Below are positions 11,592 through 23,964 of a DNA stretch of 64,000 bases, piece after piece. The DNA is taken from NCBI GenBank assembly GCA_973895155.1, contig OZ316896.1, positions 2,542,001 to 2,606,000 of the forward strand, written 5' to 3'. The position numbers and the translations under genes are program-made. The notes under the pieces are model-generated. The model was not told the origin of the DNA. It was given only the letters and a program-made list of their open reading frames with translations, and made no database searches. How positions within the stretch are numbered: the stretch's first letter is position 1; each line of letters begins with the position of its first letter. Source of the stretch: Marsupella aquatica. Lineage: Eukaryota > Marchantiophyta.

Positions 11592-13438
11592 CTAAGAAGA
11601 CTGTAAGCAAGGAAACTCTAATATAAGATTGGAACTGGGTTATGTTGTATCCCGAGCGGAAATCACAAATAGACGCATCCAATTTTGATTCAAAATGTTG
11701 TGATTGTAGCCAACTTTGCCACAATTTTATTGCTAATGAAAACAATGCCCGTGATCAAATCCCTTCGCTAATGCTTAATTAGTGAACTTCGTAATCCTCA
11801 AGGATCAATTAAATTTGTGCTGGATTCTGAGCACTTGGAATGAGGGCCATCGACTATTCCAGACTTTATATTCAAGTTCTTATAGGAACTAAAGCTCCAG
11901 GTTTAACCAAAGTCAAGCGTCTCACTAAAACTCTCTCATGAATTTCTCAACCCTTAATTTGTGAGTGTGAAGAGTGTTGTGTGAATGTTCCCAAGTATTC
12001 GGAAGTAACAATGACTACCGCTAGTACTCTACTGACAATTGTTTGAAAATCAAGAAGCAACAGCAGGACCTCAGGTGGTGCCTCCCTCCATCCACAAGGA
12101 GCTAGACTTTTAGAAATAAATGTCTCCTAACGGAACAGTCATTAGAAGTTGTAAATTAAGAACACTGAAGGTTGTCAAGCATAAACTCCTCTAAATGCGC
12201 GTTGAAGTGGAAATTGATGTTTAGAAGTGTCACTCTAATTGTCGGACGGAGGGATTGTGGGTATCGAGTCAGAGATGTGGCCGCCTACTCTCTCAAATAA
12301 CAGTGGGAGGAGTTATCCATGTCATCAAGCTTCAGCCCAGTATGATGAAAGGTGAAAGTGAGTGGTATCTTGCGTGCAAACCAATTAGGGACTATCTGCC
12401 TGACCTTTGGTTCTCCAATTTGTAATCGGCTTTAGCCCGCCAAGGTATGTTTCTGCAAGATCTCATGTGGCCATCAAACAACTTACATTCACTCATGCGG
12501 TTTTCAACTAAGAATACCTTTATTCACTCATGTGTTTTTCAACTAAGAATACCTTTATTCAGTCTAGCCTTGTGGTTCTTTGTTGTCTGACAGGCCAACA
12601 ACGTCTCCAAATCCATGGCTTTTGGTTTAGTGAGATCAGATGTCGTCCCCACCCACAAAACCAAAAAAATCTCACTGATAAATCTGTGTTTTATTTTGGT
12701 TGTATTCATAACCTGGTGTTCTCAATCTATCATACTATAATAAAATTTGTATAATTCAATTGACATTTATTTCTGAGTTTACATGCCCTTACAAATACAC
12801 CATATTACTGGAAATTTTTGTACCTTTCATGTGTTACACTTAATTTAGTGTTCATCACAGATATTGACCCATATGAAAACGTGTACAATTTAAATTTGGA
12901 GTAGTGGAACTCCAGAGTATGTATGAACGGGGTACGGTAGCTGTAATGAGTCTGTTTGCACAAAATACATCAATCCATCCATCAAATTAATAATATCCAA
13001 GTCTAAAGTTTGTGACTTACTCCCTAAACTGAAGTCATAGGCGATAATTTATCTGGTAACAGAAAACTTTGATAATTAGACCATGGTTTTGAATAGGTAT
13101 GGGCATAGGGAGTGTCAATATAAGGAGCCCATCCTGTGCATATATACAGGTGGGTATTTGGACTAGTAACTAATAAACAATGGTACTGGAAACTATTTTA
13201 GTTTTTTGTCGCCAAACATTCTTTGGTCACTACTGCACTGGGGTAAGTTTACTTGTACTAAACGGCCCAATGCCTGTGCGTTGCAAGTGTTGCAGGATTA
13301 GTGAGGGAAAGGCATGCGACAAGGCATGCATGTGAGCCATGGATGGTGATGCAAGCCAGTGAGGGCAAGGGTGAGGTGGAGGGCATGTCCCGGCAGGAGG
13401 GTCACGGGGAGGTGTTTTTGGCCAATCATGATAAAATA
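11592..13438. other. Intergenic with a short tandem repeat
   Basis: No supported gene. 12487-12560 holds two copies, 35 bp apart, of ttcactcatg...ttttcaactaagaatacc. Confidence 0.5.
12690..12900 (+). repeat. Dispersed repeat family C, copy 1
   Basis: Starts near gtattcataacctg and shares an ordered series of words with 34905-35110 (cataacctg, tcatact, catttatttc/cattcatttt, cccttacaaat/cccttgcaaat, gttacac, ttcatcaca). Similarity is moderate, so both are old copies. No termini or coding potential recognised. Confidence 0.55.
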
Positions 13439-13672
13439 ACAGTTTTTCTACAAGTGGCCATGATTTCTTCCCACCCAGATGCCCGCTTGATAATTAGTAA
13501 ACAAACAATTGGCCAGAATAAGTGAGATGGATAGCATAGTGCATAGTACATTTAGGCCAAGAAAATGATAACAAAATTAAACAGTATTGTAGCAAATGGC
13601 CATGATTTCTTCCTGCCCAAACATCCAGATGACAAGACAAGCAATTGGCAAGAATAAGTGAGATTGAATATT
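13439..13672 (+). repeat. Diverged direct repeat of about 90 bp
   Basis: Two copies (about 13439-13529 and 13580-13672) share the words tggccatgatttcttcc and agaataagtgaga in the same order, about 143 bp apart. Confidence 0.7.
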
Positions 13673-13799
13673 AGAGTGTGTGGATCCATTTTAGATTTCT
13701 TCCCATACCCTAAGTGAGAACTTGGGCGAGTCAAACAAAGTGAAGACTGTGTACGCATGGTTGAATTTTCCAAGGCTCCGACCCTCAAGAGTACTCATC

Positions 13800-15463
13800 G
13801 TAATTTACGGGGATCTATAAGGCCAGTCCAGCCATCGGATCCAAGCTGAGGTTCTCTTCCGCCCATCCCCACCGTCGCTACTTAACCACCTTATGCAGTT
13901 ATGGTGGGGTCTGTCGTCCCTTCGTTTCGCATCGTGTCGGTTCTCCAGTAGCCGAGGGCTCGAGGTGTCCCATCCCGCACACCCAGGTAACCGGACTCGG
14001 GGCCGGGACAGAATCTACGGCTCCGGACATCCCCCGGAAGTCACGGCACGACGTCGACCGCCGATCTCGATGGACTTTGGTACCCTTGGAAAGAACGAAC
14101 CAACCATGGGGTTTGAGGTCGAGGCAGACCTGACGCCGAGCAACACAGACCTCTACTAGTGTAGTTTCTCCCATTTCAAAACCCTTTGGCTGCTGGCTAT
14201 GTCGTTCGTTGCTTCCGCATAGAGCACGGGTTTTCCCCGTCCGGTTGTCTGTCGTGGGTGTGATTGTTGCCGATCCGAAGCGCGAGGAGCGGCTTATGCG
14301 TTTGCCGAAGGTGAGCAAATCCATGGACTTGAGTTCCTGCGCTGATGTTTTTTGAGTAAGGTGAGGATTTGTGACTGTGTCAGTTTTTTCGTGGAGTTGA
14401 ACGGACTAGGTTAGTTATGATGACCGTAGGCGGTCATTTGGTCGGGGAAAGAGCCTGTTCTTCGTTTTCTGTCGGCTTTTGGTGGGTTGTGTGTGATTGT
14501 TCTTGCCGATCGAAGTGAGCCGAGTCTTATGTGTTTGTGGAACGTAAGGATTCTGACTTCAAGTGTTTTTTCCGACGAAATTGCTTTGTTGAACGGAATA
14601 GGTTAGTTAGTGAATATCGTAGTTGGTCAGTTGCTCGGGAGAGAGTTTCTACTTCCGTTTCTCTTCAGTTGTGGTTAGTTGGCGTGTGACTTTTCGATTG
14701 CCGATCGGAAGCGTGGAGTGTCTTGTGTGTTTTGGGAATGTGAGGGGATTCTGGCTCGATCGATGTTTTTCGCGAAGAAATTGCTTTCTATGGTGGCATT
14801 GAACCGGATAGGCTAGTTATCGGGTACCGTAGTCGGTCAGTTGTTCTGGGAGAGTTTTACTTCCTTGTTTGTTCCAGTCGTCGGTGGTTTGCATGTCATT
14901 GCCGATAGAAAGCGAGCGTTGTCTGGTGTGGTTGTGTATGTTTAGGGGATCCTTACTCGAGTTCCTCTCTATGGTGTAACAGGTTAGGTTAGTTAGCGAA
15001 CACAGTAGTCGGTCAGTTGCTTGGGGAGGGTTTCTCGTTGGATTCCGACTCCACGATAGGTTTTTCCCCACTAGATTGCTTTCTATGGGGGGAGTCAAAG
15101 GAAATAGGTTAGTTGTCGAAGAGCTTAGTTGCTCAGTTGCTCGGAGAGGGTTCGGTCTTGACCGATAAGTCCCTTGAGGTCCTGTCCCTGAGAACGGTTG
15201 TCCGCCTGCGTGTCCCGGGGGTCTCTCATACTGTCAATTGTTAGGGTTTCAACGTTCTGAACTTATATTGAGGAATCTGCATGTTATAGTTTATCTCGAA
15301 TGATTGTTGGAGAAGATCTTTTCTTGTTGTGGAGCGAGATTGCCGTTGTCGAGGATGGTTGGAAACGAGGGCTTTACTGTTTGGCTGAGTTGGATGAACG
15401 CCTGAAGCCTTTCTGTTGCGCTTGAAGGTTAAGTTGGCGAAGTCTTTGTGAAGTTGAGGAACC
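13800..15463 (+). promoter_or_regulatory. RS2Z upstream and leader region with a likely 5'-UTR intron
   Basis: CpG rises sharply at 13890-14320 compared with the flanks, as expected for a housekeeping promoter or first exon. The sequence gaag|gtgagc at about 14309 is a good splice donor, so the following kilobase is probably a 5'-UTR intron before the RS2Z start codon at 15464. No acceptor was fixed and no transcription start can be seen directly. Confidence 0.45.
14230..15150 (+). repeat. Five diverged tandem units of about 120-210 bp in the RS2Z leader
   Basis: The block (t/g)tagtta..........gtag..ggtcagttg recurs at about 14412, 14602, 14812, 14992 and 15110. Between these come, in the same order, gttctttccg-like, gattgccgat.gaagcg, ttgtgtgtttgggaatg and aaattgctttctatgg words. 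Copies are clearly homologous but heavily diverged. Confidence 0.7.
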
Positions 15464-18400
15464 ATGCCTCGCTACGATGAACCTAGAGGGGGCGGTGGTC
15501 AGACCAGACTCTATGTCGGTCGGCTATCTACTCGGACGCGCAGCCGTGACCTTGAAGACCTCTTCAGCCCGTATGGAAGGTAAAAACATTTTGTTCCGTC
15601 TCACCTAGTTGTCGAAAAGAAAGGTACTTTTGGGATAGTAATGGGTTGTGTATTTTTTGAGGTTTTAGTCTTTTTCTCTGTTGCTTTGAAAGAAAGTTGT
15701 AAATATCAAAGGAAAGCTCAAATGATACATAGAGCGGTATTTAAGAGTATGGAAATATCCAGTGGAAGATGCTGAACTGTAGTTTCATATACCTTAGATG
15801 GATCCACAGATAGAGGGCGTGTGTACAGATTGCACGTTCACCGATTGCTTCGTATCATTAGAATTGTATGATGCCACCACAGGGTGCGAAAGTCGTTTGT
15901 TGGTAGACAGAGTTACACTTGCAGTCACCTTCTCGCGTCGGTCTAGACATCTCTTTGTCGTCCATCTTGTGCTCTTTTCTCCTCGAACCTTACGTTTCTA
16001 AAATGCTGTTCACTAAGTGAAGGGCGACGTCACGGAACTATTGAGTGTTGGAATGTTAAGAGTACACCAATGATTCATACTGTTAAAATAATCTCTGATC
16101 TTCGGAGCATTTATCTGGGAAGCCCCTGTCCTCTGAAGGTACGTTCAAGAGCGGCCTTAGTCTGTTTATCTATGTTAGCATGGATGGAAATCATTACCCG
16201 GGCGGTGTCTGAGAGACCTAATGGGGGAGCTGCCCCTCAAGGTACGATGAGAAATAGAGCAGTTCGGAAGAAACAGTCTCTTGCAGCTACAGCTCACCGC
16301 GTCTTCGAGACTTCGTTCAGTTCTGTTTACGGCACAGAACGGTTTTTGTAAACTCTTTGATTTGTAGGCGTAAAGGCGGATTAGCGCCGGGGGCTAAGCG
16401 TTAACTCGCATGATGTTGTTGAAGGTTGGTGGGTTCTCGCCGCTAGGAGGTCTATGGTGAGAGGGTGGCCTTTACTTGGTGGCATTGGTGGCCCTACTCG
16501 CGAGGGGAAAGGGGAGACTGGCGCATCTAGGCGTGCATCTATATGTGTGGTTGTTCAGACGTACAAACATGGAATGGCGAGGGTGGAAATGGTGTTTGAT
16601 TCAACTGACTCGCGGTGTTTCGTGCCCTGCCTTGACGTGGTGCGCTGCTCTTTTTTGGCAAGAATTTTCGCAGAGTCCGAGACGTGGATTTGAAGCACGA
16701 CTTCGCCTTCGTTGTGTGTATCTTAACTCTTCCCTCGTTGGTTTCTGCATTGATTTGTTTTGCCCTTAGTTGGGTCCTCATTGCTTACTCCTGTCTGTGC
16801 CCCTCACCTACTGATTTTTTGGTCCCAACGGTTGAGTGATTTTCAACCCGACTTCCGGAGTTTTATTGCATCATACCTTGAACTCCACCATGAGTAATAA
16901 TGGGTAGCAACTTATACACTGCGTGAGCTTGTAAATTAAGGCATTCGAAGTTTTACCATTGACGATGGGCGGATCATCTACCTTTTAAGGCTTCGAGTTT
17001 CCTAGGGTTATATTGCAACTTAGACCTTTGAAAAAAAGGAAGTACCTTTCGTGTCTTGTCGAGACGGGGCTTCCAACAATGACTCCATTTTCCTGGCTGG
17101 TCGGCTCAACTAAGTAAGCATTCACACCATGCGTTTGCATCGGAAGGTGGGTTTCTACCAACCCTTCAACCCTTCAATCCCATATGTTTTGCCACTTGCA
17201 GGAGTACAGTGATCCTCGTGATGCCGATGAGGCTATTCGATACCTGAATGGTAAAGATTTTGAGGGAAGTCGTCTTGTGGTGGAGTTCGCAAGGAGGGTG
17301 AGGGACCGGGCCCCAAAATACTCCGAAGATGCCGTTCGTCGTCTCACCTTTGCTTTACCTTTACGTTCTGGCTGGTGTGGATGGTTCATTTTTTCCTTTT
17401 GCTGTGCAGCAATAGTTTTTTATTGTAGTGATCGAGCTTGTCTTAAAATCAATTTTTGCACTTTGATATGACCAGGTTGGCTATGAGAATTGATGGCTTT
17501 AAATTGGATGTCTCATCAGGGGCCACGAGGACCTGGTGGCGCTCGGGAGTATCTTGGAAGAGGACCGCCCCCTGGAACCGGTCGTTGTTACAACTGTGGA
17601 AATGATGGCCATTGGGCCCGTGATTGTAAGGCAGGGGATTGGCGTGATAAATGCTATCGTTGTGGCCAGCGTGGGCACATAGAGAGAAATTGTCGTAATA
17701 GCCCTCGTCCCTTCGACAGGTGAGTGAGAGAACAAAAACTTCTAAGCATGAACATTGGTTGTATTTGTCCAATGAAGCCTGATTCGTCTAGCATCCAACT
17801 GCAACTTTTGAGTCGTATTCTGAAGCTCTGAGAACCCTTTTCGATTTTTCCCCTAACACGGATGCTACTCATTGTGTAGATATGAGCGTAGGTCTCGTTC
17901 ACCAGCTGACCGGTCCCGCTCAAGATCTCCTCGTCGTGGAAGATCACACAGCAGGAGCTACAGCAGGAGCCGTAGCTACAGGTGCCAATCTTCTTTAATT
18001 TAATCACATTCCCATCGAACTGTACTTCCGTAGCTTGTGCTTGAATGATGCAATGGAAGATTTAGACATTATCTTCATTGTCTGACATTCCTACCGGACT
18101 GCTACGTGTGGGACTGACTGAGATTGAATTACTTGTTGGGATGTTTGTGACATTAGTCCAAGGAAGGTAAACAGGAGTCGGAGTCCTGTCAAGGAGGACA
18201 CTCGGAGCAGGAGACTGACGCGAAGCAGGAGCAGAAGTCTGTCTCCTTTGCCTCCACGGAAGGAAGGTGCTAGCCGCAGCAGGTCTCGCAGCCCTGTAGG
18301 TAATGGCAGAAGTGTAAGCCGCAGTCCTGTTAGGCGAGAGCCCAGTCGCAGCCGGAGTCGTAGCCCCAGCCCTAGAGATGCGAGCCCAAGGAAGGAGCGT

Positions 18401-18490
18401 AGCCCTGAGCCAGAAATGGATACCCAGAGTCCCATGAGGAAAGATTCCCCAGAAAGAGATGACAGGGGGAGTCGCAGCCCTTCAGATTAG
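15464..18490 (+). CDS. RS2Z: RS2Z-type SR splicing factor (RRM, two zinc knuckles, RS domain)
   Basis: A nuclear pre-mRNA splicing regulator of the plant-specific RS2Z subfamily. Coding exons: 15464-15579, 16674-16713, 17202-17297, 17520-17719, 17880-17981 and 18157-18490, giving 295 residues. Phases agree at every junction. The RRM (about 12-80) has RNP2 LYVGRL (15-20) and RNP1 HDFAFVEY. The second exon is only 40 nt and encodes [13 protein letters not shown]. Zinc knuckles of CX2CX4HX4C form lie at residues 107-120 ([14 protein letters not shown]) and 129-142 ([14 protein letters not shown]), within a Gly/Pro-rich linker. An Arg/Ser domain fills the C-terminus, followed by an acidic/SP tail. 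Length is close to Arabidopsis RS2Z32/33. The start ATG gives MPRYDE, the family N-terminus. The last acceptor is one of two in-frame AGs (18157 preferred). Introns 1 (1,094 nt) and 2 (488 nt) lie inside the RRM, where RS2Z genes are known to be alternatively spliced. Confidence 0.93.
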
Positions 18491-19659
18491 CGAGACAGTT
18501 TTATGCTCCAGTCGATTGCAAAGTGGGGGTTTGAAGGGTGAGCTGAAATGTGTGGGCCTTTTTATTTGGTGCGAATTTTGCTATGAGTGAGCCGAGGTAT
18601 GACGACTATCTATGTCGGGGCTTTGTTTGGTTTTTAGCGCAGCTACTCTGAAGAAGTGTTGACCTCGTGAGGTTGGGGTGGAGGAAGCATGACCTATTAT
18701 ACATCATCTAGAAACTCACCATTTGTGCTGGTTGTTTCAAGTCAATGTCGGCAGCTCCAGCAATTTCATTGAAGGACAGTACCGGGCTTTTCTGGGCCTG
18801 AAAATATTGCCGAAGTGCAAGTAGACCCTGCAACTTTTGAAATTACTGGTGGAATGAAGCTTTCGAATGTTTCTAGCCTTTTTTTTTTTCGCGATAATAT
18901 TATAAGAGAAGCTGTGGAAAGTACACCTCCGGTTCCGAATTGTTCGTGTCTGGTCTTAGCAGCTTGTCCCTTCTGCAATGCAGCCTTAGTATCCCCAAAT
19001 TAAGAACAAGTTTAATATGGTAATTGAGGACTGTGCATTTTGAAAAGGTTTAATCGCGTTAGACGCCAGAAAGAGTAAGAGGCCGTTTACGAAGGTTTTA
19101 GTTAAACCAGAGGCACAATTCTTTCACATGAGAAAGGCAGACATGTATTCAGATTTTCAGTGTTCCGTGGCAATCACATTACACGGCAACGGTCAGTATT
19201 CGTTAAAGACCTCTGACAGATATGTGCAACCTCACTTTGAGAATACCTTTTAAGAATTATGGAACTTGCTGTCTGATGGATTCTCTTGTTGAGCCGAAGT
19301 ATGTGAAGGGCAAGTTTTCTCGCTAGAACTTTTAAATTCAATTTTACACATAAGACTCTTCGGAACTACGATTGGTGAGAGTTCTTAAGCTCGACTCGTT
19401 TAATGTCACAGTATTTTTAAACAGCTTTTGAAATGACTCGCCTATCCAATTCGTATAGTGCTAATTTTGTGTCTTGGCAACCGTTCTGTAATGTGACCAA
19501 TTAATTGGGGCGACTCAATTTCCAGTCTGTTTGCATCACCATAGCCCAAGCACGCCGAGTCTAGGCGTGGAGATTGCTCAAACTCTCAAACTCAAACTCT
19601 CATCATGGGAAGCATTACTTGCTCCATTAAGTAGAATTGGGTCCTCCTCGTCTCTCCTT
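18491..19659. other. RS2Z 3' region and intergenic sequence
   Basis: Begins with the RS2Z 3' UTR (T/G-rich, end not determined). No further gene recognised. Confidence 0.5.
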
Positions 19660-19960
19660 GCTTGCAACCGATGTCAGCACCCACTATCCTGTCCTCCCTT
19701 GTTTGTAATCGATGTCAGCACCCACTATCCTCTGTCTCCCCTTGTTTGCAATCGATGTCAGCACCTACTAAGCAAGGTTCATGATCTGATCACTATGAAA
19801 CCATTGTTGCACCTGACCCACTAAGCAAGGTTCATTTAATCTAATCACTATTAAACCATAGCTACACCTTCAAGAGCTATGGTTACCAATTGGGTTCTCC
19901 TACTCCACTTTTTGATGGGGGCACTCACTAAGCAAGGTTCATGATCCGATCACTATTAAA
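19660..19960 (+). repeat. Two adjacent short tandem arrays
   Basis: A ~44-bp unit (cttgtttgcaatcgatgtca then gcacccactatcct) occurs three times at 19660-19770. It is followed by three copies of a unit beginning cactaagcaaggttcatga and continuing tctgatcactat (about 19766, 19818 and 19924), irregularly spaced. Confidence 0.8.
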
Positions 19961-20689
19961 CGTTACAAGACAAGAGGAAGTTTCATAGTCAGACCAGTAT
20001 TAAAAGTCAAAAAGAAAGAGAGTTTCATGGTCAAGCAAATACCGGTAGTATTAGGTGTGGCAATCACCTTAAACGGCATACATTGCCAGGCCGCCTCCTT
20101 CACTGTGTAGGACCCAGTGTGAATACCGTGTTGAATATATCCCCCAGGTTCTATTTGGCAGGAGGAGATTGTATGATTGGTCACGGATTTGCTGGGCTTG
20201 CACGTGGTGGTTTGCTAATCCAGGCCTATTTGTTACATGGGGGTTGGCCAAAGGTTACGTTCGTCATCCCTGGGCAAGCTCGTCCACCATGCTCAGATCT
20301 TAAAAGGCTCCACTGGATCATGGTAGAAAAGAATTAAGAAATCTTCCACTGCATTAAGTTGTGGGTGTAAAAAAACGCTCAGTTCAGCTAGACATTTGGT
20401 GATACTTGGTATATACCTAAGCGATCAACTGCAAAAAATCTTTCTTTAATGAACACATCTCGGATTGAGCAAGAACTTCACTTGGATTTTGTTAGACTGG
20501 AGAATTCACTTCATCGTTAAACAGGACCCAGGAAATGCCCAGAATAATAAGAAAAGAGGAAAAACACATTCAAGATTTACACCTGATAATCTGTGGCCTC
20601 TTTGGGGTATATGGGTCATCCAACACACATTCCCCTCCTTTCTTTCCTCCTTTGTTGTTTCAGGGGAAGTCCCAAGCCATAATCTTACA

Positions 20690-20870
20690 GCCAGGCTAGG
20701 CTCATAGTCCCCAGCCAGCCTCTCGTAGTCTCAAATTTTTGTGTGAAAGAAGAGTATGGGGTTAGGTTTGCTAACCCATGGCCTGTTCAAGGGTCATGGC
20801 TATAACTCCTTCCAGGCCTTGGGTTACCCTATGACTTCTTCCCTTCCAAGTTCCACCTTGGCTTACATAT
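20690..20870 (+). repeat. Dispersed repeat family B, copy 1 (uninterrupted)
   Basis: Contains, in order, ccccagccagcctc, tctcaaattttt, gagtatggggtta, ccttgggttaccct and ccaagttccaccttgg. The same order is found at 21125-21720 and 23965-24490. Here the segments between ccagcctc and tctcaaa are contiguous, so it represents the pre-insertion state. Confidence 0.75.
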
Positions 20871-21124
20871 AACACACTGCAAAAGAACAAAATGCACCAA
20901 ACTGGGAGACATGATCCAAGGCAGGAGACCAAAAAAGAGGTGAAAACAAGGAAAAAACCCAGGAAGACCAAAGAGTCAAAAAGCCCGAGAGTCCCTAAGA
21001 ACTAAAGCACTACTGAGTAGGAAATTGAACCCTAGTAAGTAAACCTTGGTGCCTCTCAAAAGTTTAGTAACTCCTTACTTCATTTTTCTTACTGTACTAT
21101 TGCATTGCATTCGTCGAGGTTTCT

Positions 21125-21720
21125 ATTCCAAGTCTCATAATCCCCAACCAGCCTCACCAATGTTAGACATAATTATACTATTAGGTCTAGTGTTACTATG
21201 TAGCCACTGTTAGTCTAATCCTAGTCAGTGAGGTGCTTGGTATTTATGTACTACTTATATATTCACTAGCAAGGCTTAGTTATTGAGTGGACTTGAGACT
21301 CGTTGATATGGACCTAGTTGAGAAATAGGGTGAGTTTGGTTCATGGAGACTTAGTATGATTCAGAAGCTTAGAGTTCTGCAATGCTTTCTCGTGGACATA
21401 GCCTTTGGAGAGGTGAAGCACGTATCTTCTGTGTCGACTACTTGTGTTTGTTGGATGCTACTCATGTGCATACTATCTTATGAATAATGATTATTTAGCA
21501 AATAATGAAATCTCAAAATTTCAAATAATTACACGAAAAAGAGAGTGTGGGTTATGCTTCCTATTTGGGGGCCTATTCCTAACCCCCTCCAGGCCCTGGG
21601 TTACCCTACACCTTTCCCTTCTGTATCAAGTTCCACCTTGGACCCTCTCAACACCTTCCCCTTTTGTTCCAAGTTCCACCTTGACCCTCTCAACTTCTTT
21701 ATAGTCTAGGAAGGTACCCA
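21125..21720 (+). repeat. Dispersed repeat family B, copy 2, split by an LTR
   Basis: The left part (ccccaaccagcctc, to 21160) and right part (tctcaaaatttc from about 21510, gagagtgtgggtta, ccctgggttaccct, ccaagttccacc) match copy 1 but are separated by the LTR at 21161-21500. The ttccacct-containing end is itself duplicated at about 21630-21690. Confidence 0.75.
21161..21500 (+). mobile_element. Solo LTR, family L, inserted in family B
   Basis: Starts TGTTAGACATAATTATAC and shares ordered blocks with the LTR at 59183 (attgagtgga..., gcttagagttc, ctcgtggacatagcct, gtcgactacttgtg, tgttggatg). It ends near ttatttagca. Flanks accaa and aataa match at three of five positions, so the target-site duplication is eroded. 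The uninterrupted family-B copy at 20690 independently supports the insertion. Confidence 0.7.
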
Positions 21721-23029
21721 TCCTCTCTCATGAGTAATGGTCATTTCCTCAACACCCAAGTTTCTGAAAATATCTTCATACAAATTAACTCCTATAATAA
21801 AGGATTACACCATTTTTTAAAGTGGTGGTAGTTCAAAATTTACCTTTTTCCGTGCCAAGTGAAATCACTCAAATCTGCAAAGCACAAAAAATGAAGGGAG
21901 AAGAATAGTTCTTGATATTCCTCATCACTAGCAAGTACAATACTTACTTTTGATGTACTCATTGTACTTGCAAGTACACTCCTTATCCAATCCCTTGGTG
22001 GCCATTGTTTTATTTGTATTGACCCCTGCCCCAATGTACTAGCATGCAATGCAAGGAGAGTGTACACACCCATTCCCCTTGGTATTCATATGAAATCGTT
22101 TTGTAAAGACAAATATACTTGGCAAAAGTCAATATATATTAATTTTGGATGAGATAATGAAGGGGTTGGGGGCCAAACTACTCTTGGCTGGGTGACAGGG
22201 TATAGGGATACATTATTAAGGGACTACCACATTTGAGAACATCAAAAACTATAATAACATGTTGGTCCTTTTTTTTTGGCTGTGGTAGTCTTTTGAATTT
22301 GCAGACCCAAAATAGAAAGAAACTGACAAAGAGAAGAATAAACCAAAAAACAATTACATTTAGTGTGAAGAAAAGAGTGACACCTAAGCAAGAAAAGTGA
22401 GCTTCCAAATGATGGACAAGAATCAAGTCACTATCCATGCATATCAACTGCTCCTGCCTCTACCTCCCTCTACCATTCTTGACCATTATAATACCTATCC
22501 CGGATTGTCCATTTACAAACTAATAAAAAAGCAGGAACCAATCTTGACACTTCATCAAAACATTGGTTTTTACACCATCGGATTTATCCATACACACCAT
22601 TTAAAATGAATGTGTGCCCAAGCTGCCCTTTAGCCTCCCAAACCTGCCCAAGATAAAAAAATAATAATAAAAAAATAATCAAAGTTATTTATATTTATAT
22701 TTAAATTGGAAAGTTGGGAAGTTTGAAGAAAATTGAAAAGTTTGAAAACATTTGAATACAAATATAATAAAACATTTCTCTCTCTAAAAATTTAATATTA
22801 AAGAAAGACTTATTTGTTCATGTCACTTCATTGTGCTTGGACTCTATGATGCGGAGGCCCTATCTCGCATCTCCAATTTCTACGTGAAACACACAAGTTA
22901 TAGAACACAACCACAAAAGTGTATGGCAGGGATCACAAATTAATAACATCTATCAATAATTACATTGCAAAGCTTATATATATTTTTTGTCTCGCCTTGA
23001 TATCTTTTCTTGCATTGACATATTTATTT
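21721..23029. other. Intergenic, no supported gene
   Basis: Unremarkable AT-rich sequence with short homopolymers; 22640-22800 is particularly A/T-rich. No protein similarity recognised. Confidence 0.5.
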
Positions 23030-23930
23030 TCTAATCTTTACATGTTTATATCTTCTTAACATCTTTTGTTTGCCTTGCTATCTTTTTCTCATCTTGCCAT
23101 CTCACCATGAATTTTTTTCTCACTCTCAACATCTTTTCTCTCATTGAGATCTTTTCTCACCTTGACATCGTTTCTTCACCTTGACATATTTTCTCACCTT
23201 GACATGTTATCTTTTTCTCATCTCGCCATCTTTTTCTCATCTTGACATTTTTATCTCACACAACATCTTTCCCTCATTCTCGACATCTTTTCTCTCCTCA
23301 ACATCTTTTCTCCATTTGACATCTTTTTTTCACTTCGCCATCTTTTCTCTCCTTGGCATATTTTCTCACCTCTACATTTCCTCACCTCAACAAATTTTTC
23401 TCTCATCCACATCTTTTTCCAACTTGACATCTTTTCCTCACCTTGACATCTTTTTTGTAATGCACAAGTATTGCGAGAAGTATCGGGCCCAAGATGTATG
23501 TAACAACATATTTTACTTCACAATATTTTTGACTAACGACATATATTTTCTTGATGACATCTTTGGCAAACGGCTTCTTTTTTCTTAACGACATCATTTT
23601 ACTTCATGACATCTTTCATATAACGACATCTTGGGCAACACATCATCTTTGCTCTTAATGACATCTTGGGCGCTACGACACCTTTTTCTTAAGGACATCT
23701 TATTTCTTAATGACATCTTGGGCGTCACAACATCTTTTTCCTAACAATATCTTGGGCGACACTAGATCTTTTTTCTTAACTACATCTTGGGCGACACAAC
23801 ATATTTTTCCTTAACGACATCTTGGGCGACACCACACATTTTTTCTTGACGACATCTTGGGCGAAACGACATATTTTTTATTAACTACATCTTAGGAGAC
23901 ACGACATTTTTCTTTCTTTCCATGACATCT
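23030..23930 (+). repeat. Degenerate minisatellite of about 900 bp with two sub-arrays
   Basis: From about 23030 to 23460 a 14-20-bp pyrimidine-rich unit, approximately gacatcttttctcaccttga, repeats with frequent changes. From about 23590 to 23930 a longer unit near 30 bp, approximately ttaacgacatcttgggcgac followed by acaacatctttttc, repeats about ten times. Both share the core acatctt. Open frames through it are by-products of biased composition. Confidence 0.85.
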
Positions 23931-23964
23931 TTTGTGCAAGGCACGGGTATTGAGCTAGTATTTA

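Noticed and set aside
13899-14324. 141-codon minus-strand frame
   Set aside because: Lies in the CpG-rich RS2Z promoter/leader and resembles no protein; a by-product of low stop-codon density in GC-rich sequence.
23181-23588. 135-codon Ser/Phe-rich frame
   Set aside because: It is read through the minisatellite and has no independent support.
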